A stretch of 64,000 nucleotides of DNA from Actinokineospora xionganensis (GTDB lineage Bacteria > Actinomycetota > Actinomycetes > Mycobacteriales > Pseudonocardiaceae), in contig NZ_JABVED010000020.1 in NCBI RefSeq assembly GCF_014323725.1, positions 1 through 64,000 on the forward strand, read 5' to 3'. The position numbers and the translations under genes are program-made. The notes beneath the pieces were generated by a model. The model was not told the DNA's origin. It was given only the letters and a program-made list of their open reading frames with translations, and did no database searches. Shown here piece by piece: positions 1 through 8,666 of the stretch (within the stretch, counting starts at the first letter, position 1; every line of letters begins with the position of its first letter).

Positions 1-323
1 GCGCCGCCAAGCTGCCGGGAGGTCTCGTCCGCGACGCGGCGGAGCACTCCCGCGAGCGCGTCGGTGACGGGGACGACGGTGTCACCCAGCAGCAGCGTGC
101 CCTCGTCGACGCGGCGTTTGGGGTTGGGCTCGAAGCGCGAGGGGTCCAAGCGGGCGCGTCGCTCGGCGTCGCGGCCCACGACCAGCCCACCGTCCTCGGC
201 CGCGAACACCGCGGACGGCATCATCGACGACCCGTCGACGTCGACCACCCTCGGCGGGCGGCCGTGCGCGGACAGCACGGCAACGGTGTTCGACGTGCCG
301 AGATCCACCGACAGGACGTTCAC
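1..323 (-). CDS. Hsp70-family ATPase, N-terminal part (cut by window edge)
   Basis: The first 107 residues of an Hsp70/actin-fold ATPase. The N-terminus reads VNVLSVDLGTSNTVAVLSAHG, the phosphate-1 loop (DLGTxNT) that opens the nucleotide-binding domain. It continues into a region with VDVDGSSMMPSAVF, typical of bacterial Hsp70-like proteins, where the strand after phosphate 1 leads to the S/P-S-V-V/A element. The GTG start at 323 follows a GGGGAG ribosome site about 5 bases upstream. The rest of the ATPase and any substrate-binding or membrane part lies outside the window, so DnaK itself cannot be told from the actinobacterial Hsp70-like membrane proteins; the divergence from the DnaK N-terminus favours the latter. 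It is divergent from the helicase gene at 495. Confidence 0.8.
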   Translation of the reverse strand, partial: MNVLSVDLGTSNTVAVLSAHGRPPRVVDVDGSSMMPSAVFAAEDGGLVVGRDAERRARLDPSRFEPNPKRRVDEGTLLLGDTVVPVTDALAGVLRRVADETSRQLGG

Positions 324-494
324 TGCTCTCCCCTCATCGCACCCGACTACACCTCAAGCCCCCGGGTAGTCGCGCAGATAGTCCCATGCCCGACCTTTCG
401 CGCGGTCGCGGTAGGCCGAAGTGCCTGGCCGAGTTGTCCACAGGCGACGCCGGAGGACTGGGCGGTGTCGGTGCCGTCAGGTAAGCATTGACAT

Positions 495-3400
495 ATGGCG
501 GTGAACGCGCTCGACCTGTTCACGCCCGCGACGAGGCAGTGGTTCGCGGGCGCTTTCGTCGCGCCCACCGAAGCCCAGACGGGGGCATGGCGGGCCGCGG
601 CGGCGGGCGAGCACGCGCTGGTCGTGGCACCGACCGGATCGGGGAAGACGCTCGCGGCGTTCCTCTGGGCGCTCGACCGGTTGGCCGCCGAGGGCCCGCC
701 CGTCGAGGCGAAGCACCGCTGCCGGGTTCTCTACGTGTCTCCGCTCAAGGCGCTGGCGGTCGATGTCCAGCGCAACCTGCGGGCGCCGCTGGCGGGCATC
801 CGGCAGGCCTCGCACCGGCTGGGCTTGCCGGAGCCGGACATCACGGTGGGCATGCGGACCGGCGACACCCCGGCCGACGAGCGCCGCGCGTTCGCCAGGA
901 CCCCGCCGGACGTGCTGGTCACCACGCCGGAGTCGCTCTTCCTGCTGCTGACGTCTGCTGCGCGCGAATCGCTGCGCGGGGTGCGCACGGTGATCGTGGA
1001 CGAGGTGCACGCGGTCGCCGGGGCCAAGCGCGGGTCGCACCTGGCGCTGTCACTGGAGCGGCTGGACGCTCTGCTGGAGCGGCCCGCCCAGCGGATCGGG
1101 CTGTCGGCGACGGTGCGGCCGGTGGACGAGGTGAGCGGCTTCCTCGGCGGCGGCAGGCCGGTCACCCTGGTCCAGCCGAAGATCGGCAAGACGGTGGAGA
1201 TCCGGGTCGAGGTCCCCACCGAGGACATGTCGAGCCTGACCGAGCAGCACAACGACGACGGAAACGACCGGACGACAGCCTCGATCTGGCCGAAGGTGGA
1301 GCGCCGGGTGCTGGAACTGGTGCGGCAGCACCGGTCGACGATCGTCTTCGCCAACTCGCGGCGGCTCGCGGAGCGGATGACGGCCAGGCTCAACGAGTTG
1401 GCGGACGAGGAGCCGGTCGATCTCGACCGCTTCCCCGCGGAGGCGATCGGCCAGTCCGGCCTCACCACGATGGCCTCTCCGGTGATCGCGCGGGCGCACC
1501 ACGGCTCGATGTCGCGAGAGCAGCGCACGCTGGTCGAGGAAGACCTCAAATCCGGCAGGCTGCCGTGCGTTGTGGCGACGTCGTCACTGGAACTGGGCAT
1601 CGACATGGGCGCGGTCGACCTGGTGGTCCAGGTGGAGGCGCCGCCGACGGTCGCGTCCGGCCTGCAGCGCGTCGGGCGTGCGGGCCACCAGGTGGGCGCG
1701 GTGTCGCGCGGCGTGATGTTCCCGAAGTTCCGAGGCGACTTGGTGTCCTGCGCCGTGGTGGCCGAGCGGATGGCTCAGGGTGCGATCGAGGCGGTCCGGT
1801 ACCCGCGCAACCCGCTCGACGTGCTGGCGCAGCACATCGTCGCGATGGTCGCGGTGGAGCCGTGGACGGTCACCGAACTCGCCACGCTGGTGCGGCGGGC
1901 GGCGCCGTTCGCGTCGCTGCCGGATTCGGCGCTGTACGCGGTGCTCGACATGCTGGCGGGCCGCTATCCGAGCGAGGAGTTCGGTGAGCTGCGGCCCCGG
2001 GTGACGTGGGACCGGATCAGCGGTGAGCTGCGCGGCAGGCCTGGTGCGCAACGGCTCGCGGTCACCTCCGGTGGCACGATCCCGGACCGGGGGCTGTTCA
2101 CCGTGATGACCCCGCCGGACGAGCGGGGCGCCGGGTCGCGGGTCGGCGAGTTGGACGAGGAGATGGTCTACGAGTCGCGCGTGGGCGACACGTTCCTGCT
2201 CGGCACGTCGGCGTGGCGGGTCCAGGACATCACCCACGACCGGGTGATCGTCACACCCGCGCCGGGCGAGCCCGCGCGGATGCCGTTCTGGAAGGGCGAC
2301 GCGCCGGGGCGTCCGCTGGAACTCGGTCGCGCGCTGGGCAAGTTCGTCCGCGAACTGTCCAGTGTGGACGATTCAGCCGCGCGGGACCGGGCCGCGGTGG
2401 CCGGGCTGGACGGCTGGGCGACGGACAACCTGCTCGCGTACCTGTCCGAGCAGCGCGAGGCGACTCAGCACGTGCCCGACGACCGGACGATCGTGGTCGA
2501 GCGCTTCCGCGACGAGCTCGGCGACTGGCGGCTGGTCGTGCACTCGCCGTTCGGCGGGCAGGTCAACGCGCCGTGGGCGCTGGCGATCGGCGCCCGGCTG
2601 CGCGAGCGCCGCGGCGTCGAGGCGCAGATCGCGCATGGCGACGACGGCATCGTGATCCGGCTGCCCGACGCGGTCGACGACCTCGGGCAAGAGGTTGTGG
2701 CGGGCGCCGAGGACGTGCTGCTCGACCCGGACGAGGTCGAGCAGATCGTGGTGGCCGAGGTCAGCGGGTCGGCGCTGTTCGCCGCCCGGTTCCGTGAGTG
2801 CGCGTCGCGGTCGTTGTTGCTGCCCAGGCGGGATCCGCGCAGGCGCACCCCGCTGTGGCAGCAGCGGCAGCGCTCGGCGCAGCTGTTGTCGGTCGCGGCG
2901 AAGTACGAGCAGTTCCCGGTCGTGCTGGAGGCGATGCGCGAATGCCTGCAGGACGTCTACGACGTGGGCGGCCTGCGTGAGCTGATGTCGGACGTGCGGG
3001 CGCGGCGGGTGCGGGTGGTCGAGGTGCAGACGCAGGCCGCGTCGCCGTTCGCGCGCAGTCTGTTGTTCGGCTATGTCGGGATGTTCCTCTATGGCAGCGA
3101 CGTTCCCCTCGCGGAGCGGCGGGCGGCGGCGTTGTCGCTCGACAGCGCGCTGCTGGCCGAACTCCTCGGGTCCGAGGCGATCCGCGAACTGCTCGACCCG
3201 GATGTCCTGGCCGAGGTGGAACGGTCGCTGCAGCGGCTCGACCCGAACCGGCACGCCCGACACGCCGAGGACGCGGCGGACCTGTTGCGGTTCCTGGGAG
3301 ATCTGTCCGAAGCGGAGGCGCAGGCCCGGGGCGTGGCGCCGCAGTGGCTCGCGGAACTGGAAGCCGCGCGACGGGTGCTTCGGGTCCGAATCGCAGGCGA

Positions 3401-5063
3401 CGAGCGGTTCATCGCCATCGAGGACGCGGGCCGGGTCCGCGACGCGCTGGGCACCGCGCTGCCGGTCGGCGTGCCCGAGGTGTTCACCGAGCCGGTCGCC
3501 GATCCGTTGGGCGACTTGCTTTCCCGCTACGCCCGCACCCATGGGCCGTTCCCCGCGGCGGAGGCCGCCGCCCGGTTCGGGCTCGGCGCGTCGGTGGTGA
3601 CCGGGGTGCTGGAGCGGCTGGCGGGCGCGGGCAGGCTGGTGCGCGGCGAGTTGCGGCCGATCAGCGGCCCGGAGCCGCCCGCGGCCGTCGAATACTGCGA
3701 CGCCGACGTCCTGCGGCGGCTGCGGCGCTCGTCGCTGGCGCGGCTGCGGGCCGAGGTCGAACCGGTCGAACCGGCGGCGCTGGGCCGGTTCCTGCCCAGC
3801 TGGCACGGCATCGGCCGCAAGTCCCGCTCGTCCGCGACCGCGGATGACGTGCTGGCGGTGGTGGAGCAGCTCGCGGGAGCGCCCATCCCGGCGAGCGCGT
3901 TGGAGTCGCTGGTCCTGCCCTCGCGGCTGCGCGGCTACTCCCCTGCCCTGCTCGACGAGCTCACCGCCGCGGGCGAGGTCACCTGGTGCGGCACCGGCAC
4001 GCTGGCGGGCGGCGACGGCTGGATCGCGCTGGCACCCGCCGATGTCGCCGACCTGCTGCTCCCCGATGTCGAGGACACCGTCCCCGACACCCCGCTGCAC
4101 ACGGCGGTCCTGTCCGCTTTGGACGGTGGCGCGCTGTTCTTCCGGCAGGTCGCCGACCGCACCGGCGCCGTCCTGCTCGACGGCGGCGCCAAGTCCCCGA
4201 ACGACCCGGATGTCATCGCGGCGCTGTGGGATTTGGTGTGGGGCGGCCTGATCACCAACGACACAATCGCGCCGTTGCGTGCTCTGGTCTCCGGCAAGGG
4301 CGCCGCGCACCGGCCCCGCCGGACAGCTCCCCGCGGGCGCTACGCCCGGCTGCGCACCGCCCGCCCGGACATGCCCACCCGCACCGGACCACCGACCGTC
4401 GGCGGCCGCTGGTCCCTGGTCGTCCCCCGCGAACAAGACCCGACGCGACGCGCCCACGCCCGGGCGGAGGCATTCCTTGAACGCCACGGGGTTCTCACTC
4501 GCGGCGCACTGGACACCGAGCGGGTCACGGGTGGCTTCAGCGGCATCTACAAGGTGCTGCGGGCGATGGAGGAGTCGGGCCAGATCATCCGCGGCTACGT
4601 CGTGGAGGGCTTGGGCGCTTCCCAGTTCGCCGCCCGCGGCGCGGTCGACCGCCTCCGGGCACTGTCGCGCGCGGACCCGGCCGACGCCCCCGAATTCCCC
4701 GCGACCGTCCTCGCCGCCGCCGACCCGGCCCAGCCGTACGGCGCGGCACTCACGTGGCCGGAGGCGTTGGGGGAAGGCAAACACCGCCCGGGCCGCAAGG
4801 CCGGGGCGCTGGTGGTGCTGGTGGACGGCGTCCCCGCCATGTACGTCGAACGCGGCGGCCGCACCCTACTGTCCTTCACCGACGAGGAACCTTCCCTACG
4901 CGCCGCCGCCGAAGCCCTCTCCCGCGCCGTCCGAGACGGCTGGCTCGGCTCACTGTCGGTCCAGAAGGCGGACGGCGAAATAGCCCTCACCTCATCCCTG
5001 GCCACAGTCCTCCGCGACGCGGGTTTCCGAGCCACCCCCAAGGGCCTGCGCCTACGCGCATAG
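495..5063 (+). CDS. lhr: Lhr-type ATP-dependent DNA helicase
   Basis: A 1522-residue superfamily 2 helicase of the Lhr (large helicase-related) family, which translocates 3' to 5' on single-stranded DNA and unwinds DNA or RNA:DNA hybrids. Walker A is APTGSGKT (residues 45-52), motif II is DEVH (169-172), followed by SATVRP and, in the second RecA domain, SSLELGIDMGAVDLVVQ and QRVGRAGH. After about residue 500 comes the long Lhr-specific C-terminal region (winged helix, Lhr core, DUF4145-like tail), so the length is that of the full Lhr family and not of Lhr-Core. The ATG at 495 has no clear ribosome site; a TAAGCA element about 6 bases before TGACAT suggests a leaderless transcript, but this is weak. 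In mycobacteria Lhr is induced by DNA damage; no SOS box was found in front of this copy. Confidence 0.95.
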   Translation: MAVNALDLFTPATRQWFAGAFVAPTEAQTGAWRAAAAGEHALVVAPTGSGKTLAAFLWALDRLAAEGPPVEAKHRCRVLYVSPLKALAVDVQRNLRAPLAGIRQASHRLGLPEPDITVGMRTGDTPADERRAFARTPPDVLVTTPESLFLLLTSAARESLRGVRTVIVDEVHAVAGAKRGSHLALSLERLDALLERPAQRIGLSATVRPVDEVSGFLGGGRPVTLVQPKIGKTVEIRVEVPTEDMSSLTEQHNDDGNDRTTASIWPKVERRVLELVRQHRSTIVFANSRRLAERMTARLNELADEEPVDLDRFPAEAIGQSGLTTMASPVIARAHHGSMSREQRTLVEEDLKSGRLPCVVATSSLELGIDMGAVDLVVQVEAPPTVASGLQRVGRAGHQVGAVSRGVMFPKFRGDLVSCAVVAERMAQGAIEAVRYPRNPLDVLAQHIVAMVAVEPWTVTELATLVRRAAPFASLPDSALYAVLDMLAGRYPSEEFGELRPRVTWDRISGELRGRPGAQRLAVTSGGTIPDRGLFTVMTPPDERGAGSRVGELDEEMVYESRVGDTFLLGTSAWRVQDITHDRVIVTPAPGEPARMPFWKGDAPGRPLELGRALGKFVRELSSVDDSAARDRAAVAGLDGWATDNLLAYLSEQREATQHVPDDRTIVVERFRDELGDWRLVVHSPFGGQVNAPWALAIGARLRERRGVEAQIAHGDDGIVIRLPDAVDDLGQEVVAGAEDVLLDPDEVEQIVVAEVSGSALFAARFRECASRSLLLPRRDPRRRTPLWQQRQRSAQLLSVAAKYEQFPVVLEAMRECLQDVYDVGGLRELMSDVRARRVRVVEVQTQAASPFARSLLFGYVGMFLYGSDVPLAERRAAALSLDSALLAELLGSEAIRELLDPDVLAEVERSLQRLDPNRHARHAEDAADLLRFLGDLSEAEAQARGVAPQWLAELEAARRVLRVRIAGDERFIAIEDAGRVRDALGTALPVGVPEVFTEPVADPLGDLLSRYARTHGPFPAAEAAARFGLGASVVTGVLERLAGAGRLVRGELRPISGPEPPAAVEYCDADVLRRLRRSSLARLRAEVEPVEPAALGRFLPSWHGIGRKSRSSATADDVLAVVEQLAGAPIPASALESLVLPSRLRGYSPALLDELTAAGEVTWCGTGTLAGGDGWIALAPADVADLLLPDVEDTVPDTPLHTAVLSALDGGALFFRQVADRTGAVLLDGGAKSPNDPDVIAALWDLVWGGLITNDTIAPLRALVSGKGAAHRPRRTAPRGRYARLRTARPDMPTRTGPPTVGGRWSLVVPREQDPTRRAHARAEAFLERHGVLTRGALDTERVTGGFSGIYKVLRAMEESGQIIRGYVVEGLGASQFAARGAVDRLRALSRADPADAPEFPATVLAAADPAQPYGAALTWPEALGEGKHRPGRKAGALVVLVDGVPAMYVERGGRTLLSFTDEEPSLRAAAEALSRAVRDGWLGSLSVQKADGEIALTSSLATVLRDAGFRATPKGLRLRA

Positions 5064-5147
5064 GAGCAGGGCAGGGCACCCACGCACGCATCCGTATCCA
5101 CGCCCGAAATCGGGACCAACGGCCCGTTGCGATGCCGGGGCACCCTC

Positions 5148-5747
5148 TCAACCACCATGAAACTCATTGCCTTCCGGATCAACGCGAACCTCAGCCCCAA
5201 CCGCCCCCACAGCCAACCGGACCCGGTTCCTGACAACCTTCGGCTCCACGACCCGAACAAACTCCAACCACGGCCCAACACCTTCAAGCGAAGCGAAGTC
5301 ATCAGTCGCGAGCGCCACCCGGCGGCCGGTGATGGTCGACCACGCCAAAGCCTGGCTCGCGGGTGCGAGGGCGTCGACCACGATCGCCGCCACCGGGCCG
5401 GTCGCCGCGTATTCGGGGCGGGGTTCCAGGACACAGAACTCGTTTCCCTGTGGGTCGCGCAGTACTGCCCACGGGGTGCGGCCCTGGCCGATGTCGGCGT
5501 GGGCGGCGCCCAGGGACAGTGCGTGGGAGACGATGTCGCCCTGGTCGGCGGCCGACTGGGAAGCCAGGTCGAGGTGGACCCGGTTTTTCACCGTCTTCGG
5601 CTCGTCCGCGGGCACGAACGTCAGCGTCAGCTCAGGAGCGTGGACTTGCGTCCCGTCGAGTGGCACGTGGAGCAGGTCGGCCCAGAACCTCGCCGACACC
5701 AAGGGATCGGCACTGTCCACGACGACGTTCACCTGGCCGGTCGACAC
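5148..5747 (-). CDS. VOC (glyoxalase-fold) family protein
   Basis: A 199-residue protein made of two vicinal-oxygen-chelate half domains. The first begins VNVVVDSADPLVSARFWADLL and ends FVPADEPKTVKNRVHLDL; the second begins AAIVVDALAPASQALAW and ends PKVVRNRVRLAV..DPEGNEFHGG. The paired NRVHLDL and DPxGNEF motifs are those of the actinobacterial glyoxalase-like domain group. Substrate and metal use cannot be told from the sequence. It starts 10 bases after the stop of the next VOC gene, so the two are probably co-transcribed, and the pair looks like a tandem duplication. Confidence 0.85.
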   Translation of the reverse strand: MSTGQVNVVVDSADPLVSARFWADLLHVPLDGTQVHAPELTLTFVPADEPKTVKNRVHLDLASQSAADQGDIVSHALSLGAAHADIGQGRTPWAVLRDPQGNEFCVLEPRPEYAATGPVAAIVVDALAPASQALAWSTITGRRVALATDDFASLEGVGPWLEFVRVVEPKVVRNRVRLAVGAVGAEVRVDPEGNEFHGG

Positions 5748-5757
5748 GTTGTCGACG

Positions 5758-6492
5758 CTAGCGGCTGAAGCGGCGGACCGGGATGTCGATGGCGGGTTCG
5801 CACACCAGGTTGAACTCGTTGCCCTCGGGGTCGGCCAGGACGCGGTCGGACAGCCGGGTGGCGCCGAGGGCGAGCAGCCAGCCGACCGGGTCCTCGATGT
5901 CGGTGGGGAACATGTCGAACTGGATGCGGTTCGGCGTGCGCTTCGGGTCGGGGACGCGGAGGAATTCGATCCAGGGCCCGTGGGTGTCGAGGGGGCGCAG
6001 GGCGGCCGAGTCCTCGCAGACGTGCACGACCGGCCACCCGGTCGCCGCCGACCAGAAGTCCGCGACCCTGGCCGGGGCGACCGAGTCGATCACGACGGCG
6101 GCGAGCGGGCCGGTGTCGGTGTAGAGCTCGCGTGGTTCGAGGACGCAGAACTCGTTGCCGTCGGGGTCCTGGAACACCGTCCACGGCATCGCGGGACCTT
6201 GGCCGATGTCGACGACGTGGGCGCCGATGTCCGCGGCCAGGGAGGTGAGGACCTGGTACTCGTGTGGGCTCTCGGTGGCCAAGTCGACGTGGATGCGGTT
6301 CTTGCCGGTCTTGGCACCGTGCGCGGGGACAAACACCAGGTCAAGGTCGCAGCCACCGATCTCGGGCCCCACCAGTCTGCGGCCCTGAGGGCCGTCGGGA
6401 ATGGCGGTGCCGCCGAGCATGACGTACCAGAACTCGGCGGCGGCACTCGGATCCGCCGCTTCGATCACGACGCTCGCCAGGCGGGTGGACAT
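5758..6492 (-). CDS. VOC (glyoxalase-fold) family protein, paralogue of its neighbour
   Basis: A 244-residue two-module VOC protein. Module one starts MSTRLASVVIEAADPSAAAEF and contains FVPAHGAKTGKNRIHVDLA and DPDGNEFCVLEPRE; module two starts AAVVIDSVAPARVADFW and ends FDMFPTDIEDPVGWLLAL..DPEGNEFNLVCEP. The open frame extends upstream to 6747, but that stretch is rich in Arg and lacks family similarity, so the ATG at 6492 was chosen. It lies upstream of and 10 bases from the second VOC gene. Function is unknown beyond the fold; the family includes dioxygenases, glyoxalases and antibiotic-resistance binders. Confidence 0.85.
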   Translation of the reverse strand: MSTRLASVVIEAADPSAAAEFWYVMLGGTAIPDGPQGRRLVGPEIGGCDLDLVFVPAHGAKTGKNRIHVDLATESPHEYQVLTSLAADIGAHVVDIGQGPAMPWTVFQDPDGNEFCVLEPRELYTDTGPLAAVVIDSVAPARVADFWSAATGWPVVHVCEDSAALRPLDTHGPWIEFLRVPDPKRTPNRIQFDMFPTDIEDPVGWLLALGATRLSDRVLADPEGNEFNLVCEPAIDIPVRRFSR

Positions 6493-6884
6493 ACCGGACA
6501 CGGTAGCCGCGTACGCGACATCGCGTTTCGACATCCACCCACCGACGCGCCGACCAGCACTTTCGAAGATCATGCGCGGACGGTCCGCCACCCGCACCCG
6601 ACTCCGCGCGGCGACGCGCTCCCACCGAATGGCCGAGTCGCCTACACCCAAACGCCAGTCACCGTCGCTGGGCATGTGGTCGCACGGCTGCCGCTGGTCG
6701 CGCGGGGCGCGCTCGCCACCGTGCTCCCTCACGCTTGGGGCGCGCACCCACCCTCACCAACGTGGGTGGGCGGGTGCCCCGCCCACGCGCCGTTCGTGAG
6801 CGGACGCGGTTGTCGTCGCCGACGGGGAAGCGGTCACCTGGTTCGGATCGCGTCGGCGTGACCAGCGAATCGCCGGTCGGGCGG
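6493..6884. other. Intergenic stretch with a GC stem-loop
   Basis: 392 bases between two same-strand genes with no convincing coding sequence. The only structure noticed is a 9-bp GC-rich hairpin at 6766-6786 (arms GTGGGCGGG and CCCGCCCAC, loop TGC) about 100 bases beyond the stop at 6885. It could act as a terminator for the leftward operon but has no T-tract. The promoter for the VOC pair should lie near 6493-6560; no clear boxes were identified. Confidence 0.3.
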
Positions 6885-7655
6885 TCAGCGGGTGGCGAGG
6901 CGCAGGAGGGCCCACATCTGGGAGGAGATGTCGAGATCTCCCTCGAGCGTGAGCGACCTGTCGAACACCGCCCGCCTGCCCCACAACCACAGGTACAGCT
7001 CCACCGCGTCGCCGGTGACTGAGGCGTCCGCGGTCTCGGCTTCGGCCGCCGTGGCTCGGGTGGCCTTGGTGCTGACCGGGCCCAGGGTCGCGAGCCAGAA
7101 CCGGTCTCCCGCGTTGATGGCCACCGTGCCCCGGCGGGTGCCGGAGACGCCGAGAACCGAGAGGCGGTGGGTGAACCACAGCCGCAGGACCTCGTCGATG
7201 CCGTCGAGCGCCACTTCGGGCTCGACGAGGTCGATCTCACCACCCGCCGCGGTCTGGACGTCGATGCGGTGGACCGTGCTCTCGTGGGCCATGCGGCGAC
7301 GCCAGAAGCCGTAGTGGTGTTGCGCGGGATCCCAGGTGGGGCAGGGTTCGTCGGGGTGGTGGGTGACAAGTTCGCCGAGGAGGGTCCGCAGACCGTCGCG
7401 GAGGTAGTCCTCGACGGTTTGGTCGCCGAGGGGCTGGCGCTGCCAGGACGTCGGGCGGTCGCCTGCCCGGATCCAGGACACCACGGTCCGGTAGACGCTG
7501 CCGACGTGCCGGACCGTCTCGCCGATGTCCAGGCCGGGGCAGCCGGGGATCAGGCGGTCGTGGTCGGCGGCCTCGGCGGACGCGGCGAGCAGGCCTCCTT
7601 CGTGTTCGAGGATGTCGAGGTATCTGTCGTATTCCAGGAGCGGCGTCCAGCTCAT
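6885..7655 (-). CDS. Mycothiol-dependent maleylpyruvate isomerase-family protein
   Basis: A 256-residue protein of the maleylpyruvate isomerase / DinB-like family (TIGR03083-type). The N-terminal half is a four-helix DinB-like bundle with conserved features LLAASAEAADHDRLIPGCPGL and TVRHVGSVYRTV, where the family places metal-ligand histidines, and RMAHESTVHRIDV; the C-terminal half (after EPEVALDGIDEVLRLWFTH) is the mycothiol-enzyme C-terminal domain ending WGRRAVFDRSLTLEGD. Family members use mycothiol as cofactor, but most are not biochemically assigned. The ATG at 7655 overlaps the stop of the upstream HEPN gene (ATGA), so the two are translationally coupled. The open frame runs far upstream only as a shadow of that gene. 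Confidence 0.85.
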   Translation of the reverse strand: MSWTPLLEYDRYLDILEHEGGLLAASAEAADHDRLIPGCPGLDIGETVRHVGSVYRTVVSWIRAGDRPTSWQRQPLGDQTVEDYLRDGLRTLLGELVTHHPDEPCPTWDPAQHHYGFWRRRMAHESTVHRIDVQTAAGGEIDLVEPEVALDGIDEVLRLWFTHRLSVLGVSGTRRGTVAINAGDRFWLATLGPVSTKATRATAAEAETADASVTGDAVELYLWLWGRRAVFDRSLTLEGDLDISSQMWALLRLATR

Positions 7656-8440
7656 CGCCTGTCGCCGTGCACGGCACGGTGGACGAGGGCGATGAACTGC
7701 CCGGACTGGCGCACCAGGTCGTCGGCGGCGCGGGGACCGACGCGGCTGGTGATGCCCGCCTGGACGGCGGCGCGAGTGGTGGAGCAGGAGGCGAAGAACG
7801 CCGACCACTCCCGCATCTCCGGGGCGACCGAGGAGAGCAGGGTCCACACACTGGTCGGCTTGGCGCGCCCCCGGTGCGGCCGCCCACGGGCGGCGAGCAG
7901 CGCGGCGGCGGCCCGAAGCGCGCAGAGGTACGCCTCCGCGAAACGCTGGGCGGGCTGCGGTTGCCGGACGGCGGCGGCAAGCCCCTGCTCGGCTTGGGCG
8001 AGCAGGCCGAGCGCGGCCGGGGGCACCGCGGGCACCAGGCCCCGCTCGTCCTGCGTCGCGGATCGGTCGCGACGAGGAGACGTGGCGACACGGGGTGAAA
8101 CCTGCGCACCGACCTGCCCGTGTCGGGTCGAAGCTATTCCGCGCTCTACCTGGGCGGGCATCGAGTTGGAACCCGAAGCGCCACGCTCCCCCGCTCCGGC
8201 CGACGCCGGGGTCGCCCGGCCTTGAACCGGAACCGGCATGGCTGGGTGCACACCAAGGTCGGGCTGGACCGCCTCTGCCCCACCGGCCGCTGACACACGA
8301 CGCGGGGTCGCGGCGATGCCATGGTGGGATCGGGGGTGGGATCGGTCGTGCGTGGCAGGCGTGGCGAAGCCCAACTCGGCTTGGGCGAACCCGTCCGACG
8401 CTGTTGCCGGGGTGACTGGGAAGTCCAAGGTGCTGGTCAT
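7652..8440 (-). CDS. SAV_6107-type HEPN domain protein
   Basis: A 262-residue protein. Residues 1 to about 130 are low-complexity (Ala, Pro, Ser, His) and look disordered. The C-terminal 130 residues (LGLLAQAEQGLAAAV...RFAEAYLCALRAAAALLAARG..VWTLLSSVAPEMREWSAFFA..RAADDLVRQSGQFIALVHRAV) form a helical bundle that resembles the actinobacterial SAV_6107 HEPN family. The canonical HEPN ribonuclease motif RxxxxH is not evident. GAGGAGG lies 6 bases before the ATG at 8440. It is coupled to the mycothiol-type gene downstream by ATGA. A perfect SOS box lies 108 bases upstream, so DNA-damage control is possible. Role unknown; naming rests on my memory of the family. Confidence 0.7.
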   Translation of the reverse strand: MTSTLDFPVTPATASDGFAQAELGFATPATHDRSHPRSHHGIAATPRRVSAAGGAEAVQPDLGVHPAMPVPVQGRATPASAGAGERGASGSNSMPAQVERGIASTRHGQVGAQVSPRVATSPRRDRSATQDERGLVPAVPPAALGLLAQAEQGLAAAVRQPQPAQRFAEAYLCALRAAAALLAARGRPHRGRAKPTSVWTLLSSVAPEMREWSAFFASCSTTRAAVQAGITSRVGPRAADDLVRQSGQFIALVHRAVHGDRR

Positions 8441-8506
8441 CGTGGCCTCCTCGCAAGATTTCCGTCACGGCTGGTGACGGGCGGCGCCGAGGGGAAGCCG
8501 GCGGCG

Positions 8507-8543
8507 CTCGGTGGTGAGGCGCTTCCCCCGCCCCACCACCGAG
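8507..8543. other. Stem-loop in leader of the HEPN gene
   Basis: Inverted repeat CTCGGTGGTG (8507-8516) and CACCACCGAG (8534-8543) with a 17-base loop. It lies between the SOS box and the HEPN start, inside the likely leader RNA of the leftward transcript. Function is unknown. Confidence 0.4.
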
Positions 8544-8548
8544 CAGAT

Positions 8549-8564
8549 TCGAACTAGTGTTCGA
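8549..8564. promoter_or_regulatory. LexA SOS box
   Basis: TCGAACTAGTGTTCGA is a perfect match to the actinobacterial SOS box TCGAAC-N4-GTTCGA bound by LexA. It lies between the divergent HEPN gene (start 8440, minus) and the YbaK gene (start 8667, plus), about 105 bases from each, so the sequence alone does not say which is controlled. A weak TTAGGC / 17-base spacer / TAGTTC promoter pointing to the HEPN gene would overlap the box. Confidence 0.8.
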
Positions 8565-8666
8565 ACAACGCCAGCCTAACCCGGCGGCTCGCGGGCTTCA
8601 AGCAGGCTCGGGTGTGACCTGTGGACTACTTGCCCACGACCAGATCAGGGATGGTGAGATGGAGCG

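Noticed and set aside
488-493. TTGACA as a -35 box for lhr
   Set aside because: It ends two bases before the ATG, so no transcript from it could contain the start.
2373-4784. Long minus-strand frame of 803 codons inside lhr
   Set aside because: It is antisense to a complete Lhr helicase, is rich in Arg, Gly and Gln as GC-rich shadows are, and has no motif or ribosome site.
5167-6861. 564-codon plus-strand frame across both VOC genes
   Set aside because: The minus-strand VOC proteins have clear family motifs; the plus frame has none.
7167-8225. Plus-strand frame opposite the mycothiol/HEPN genes
   Set aside because: Antisense shadow; the minus-strand pair is coupled by ATGA and has family matches.
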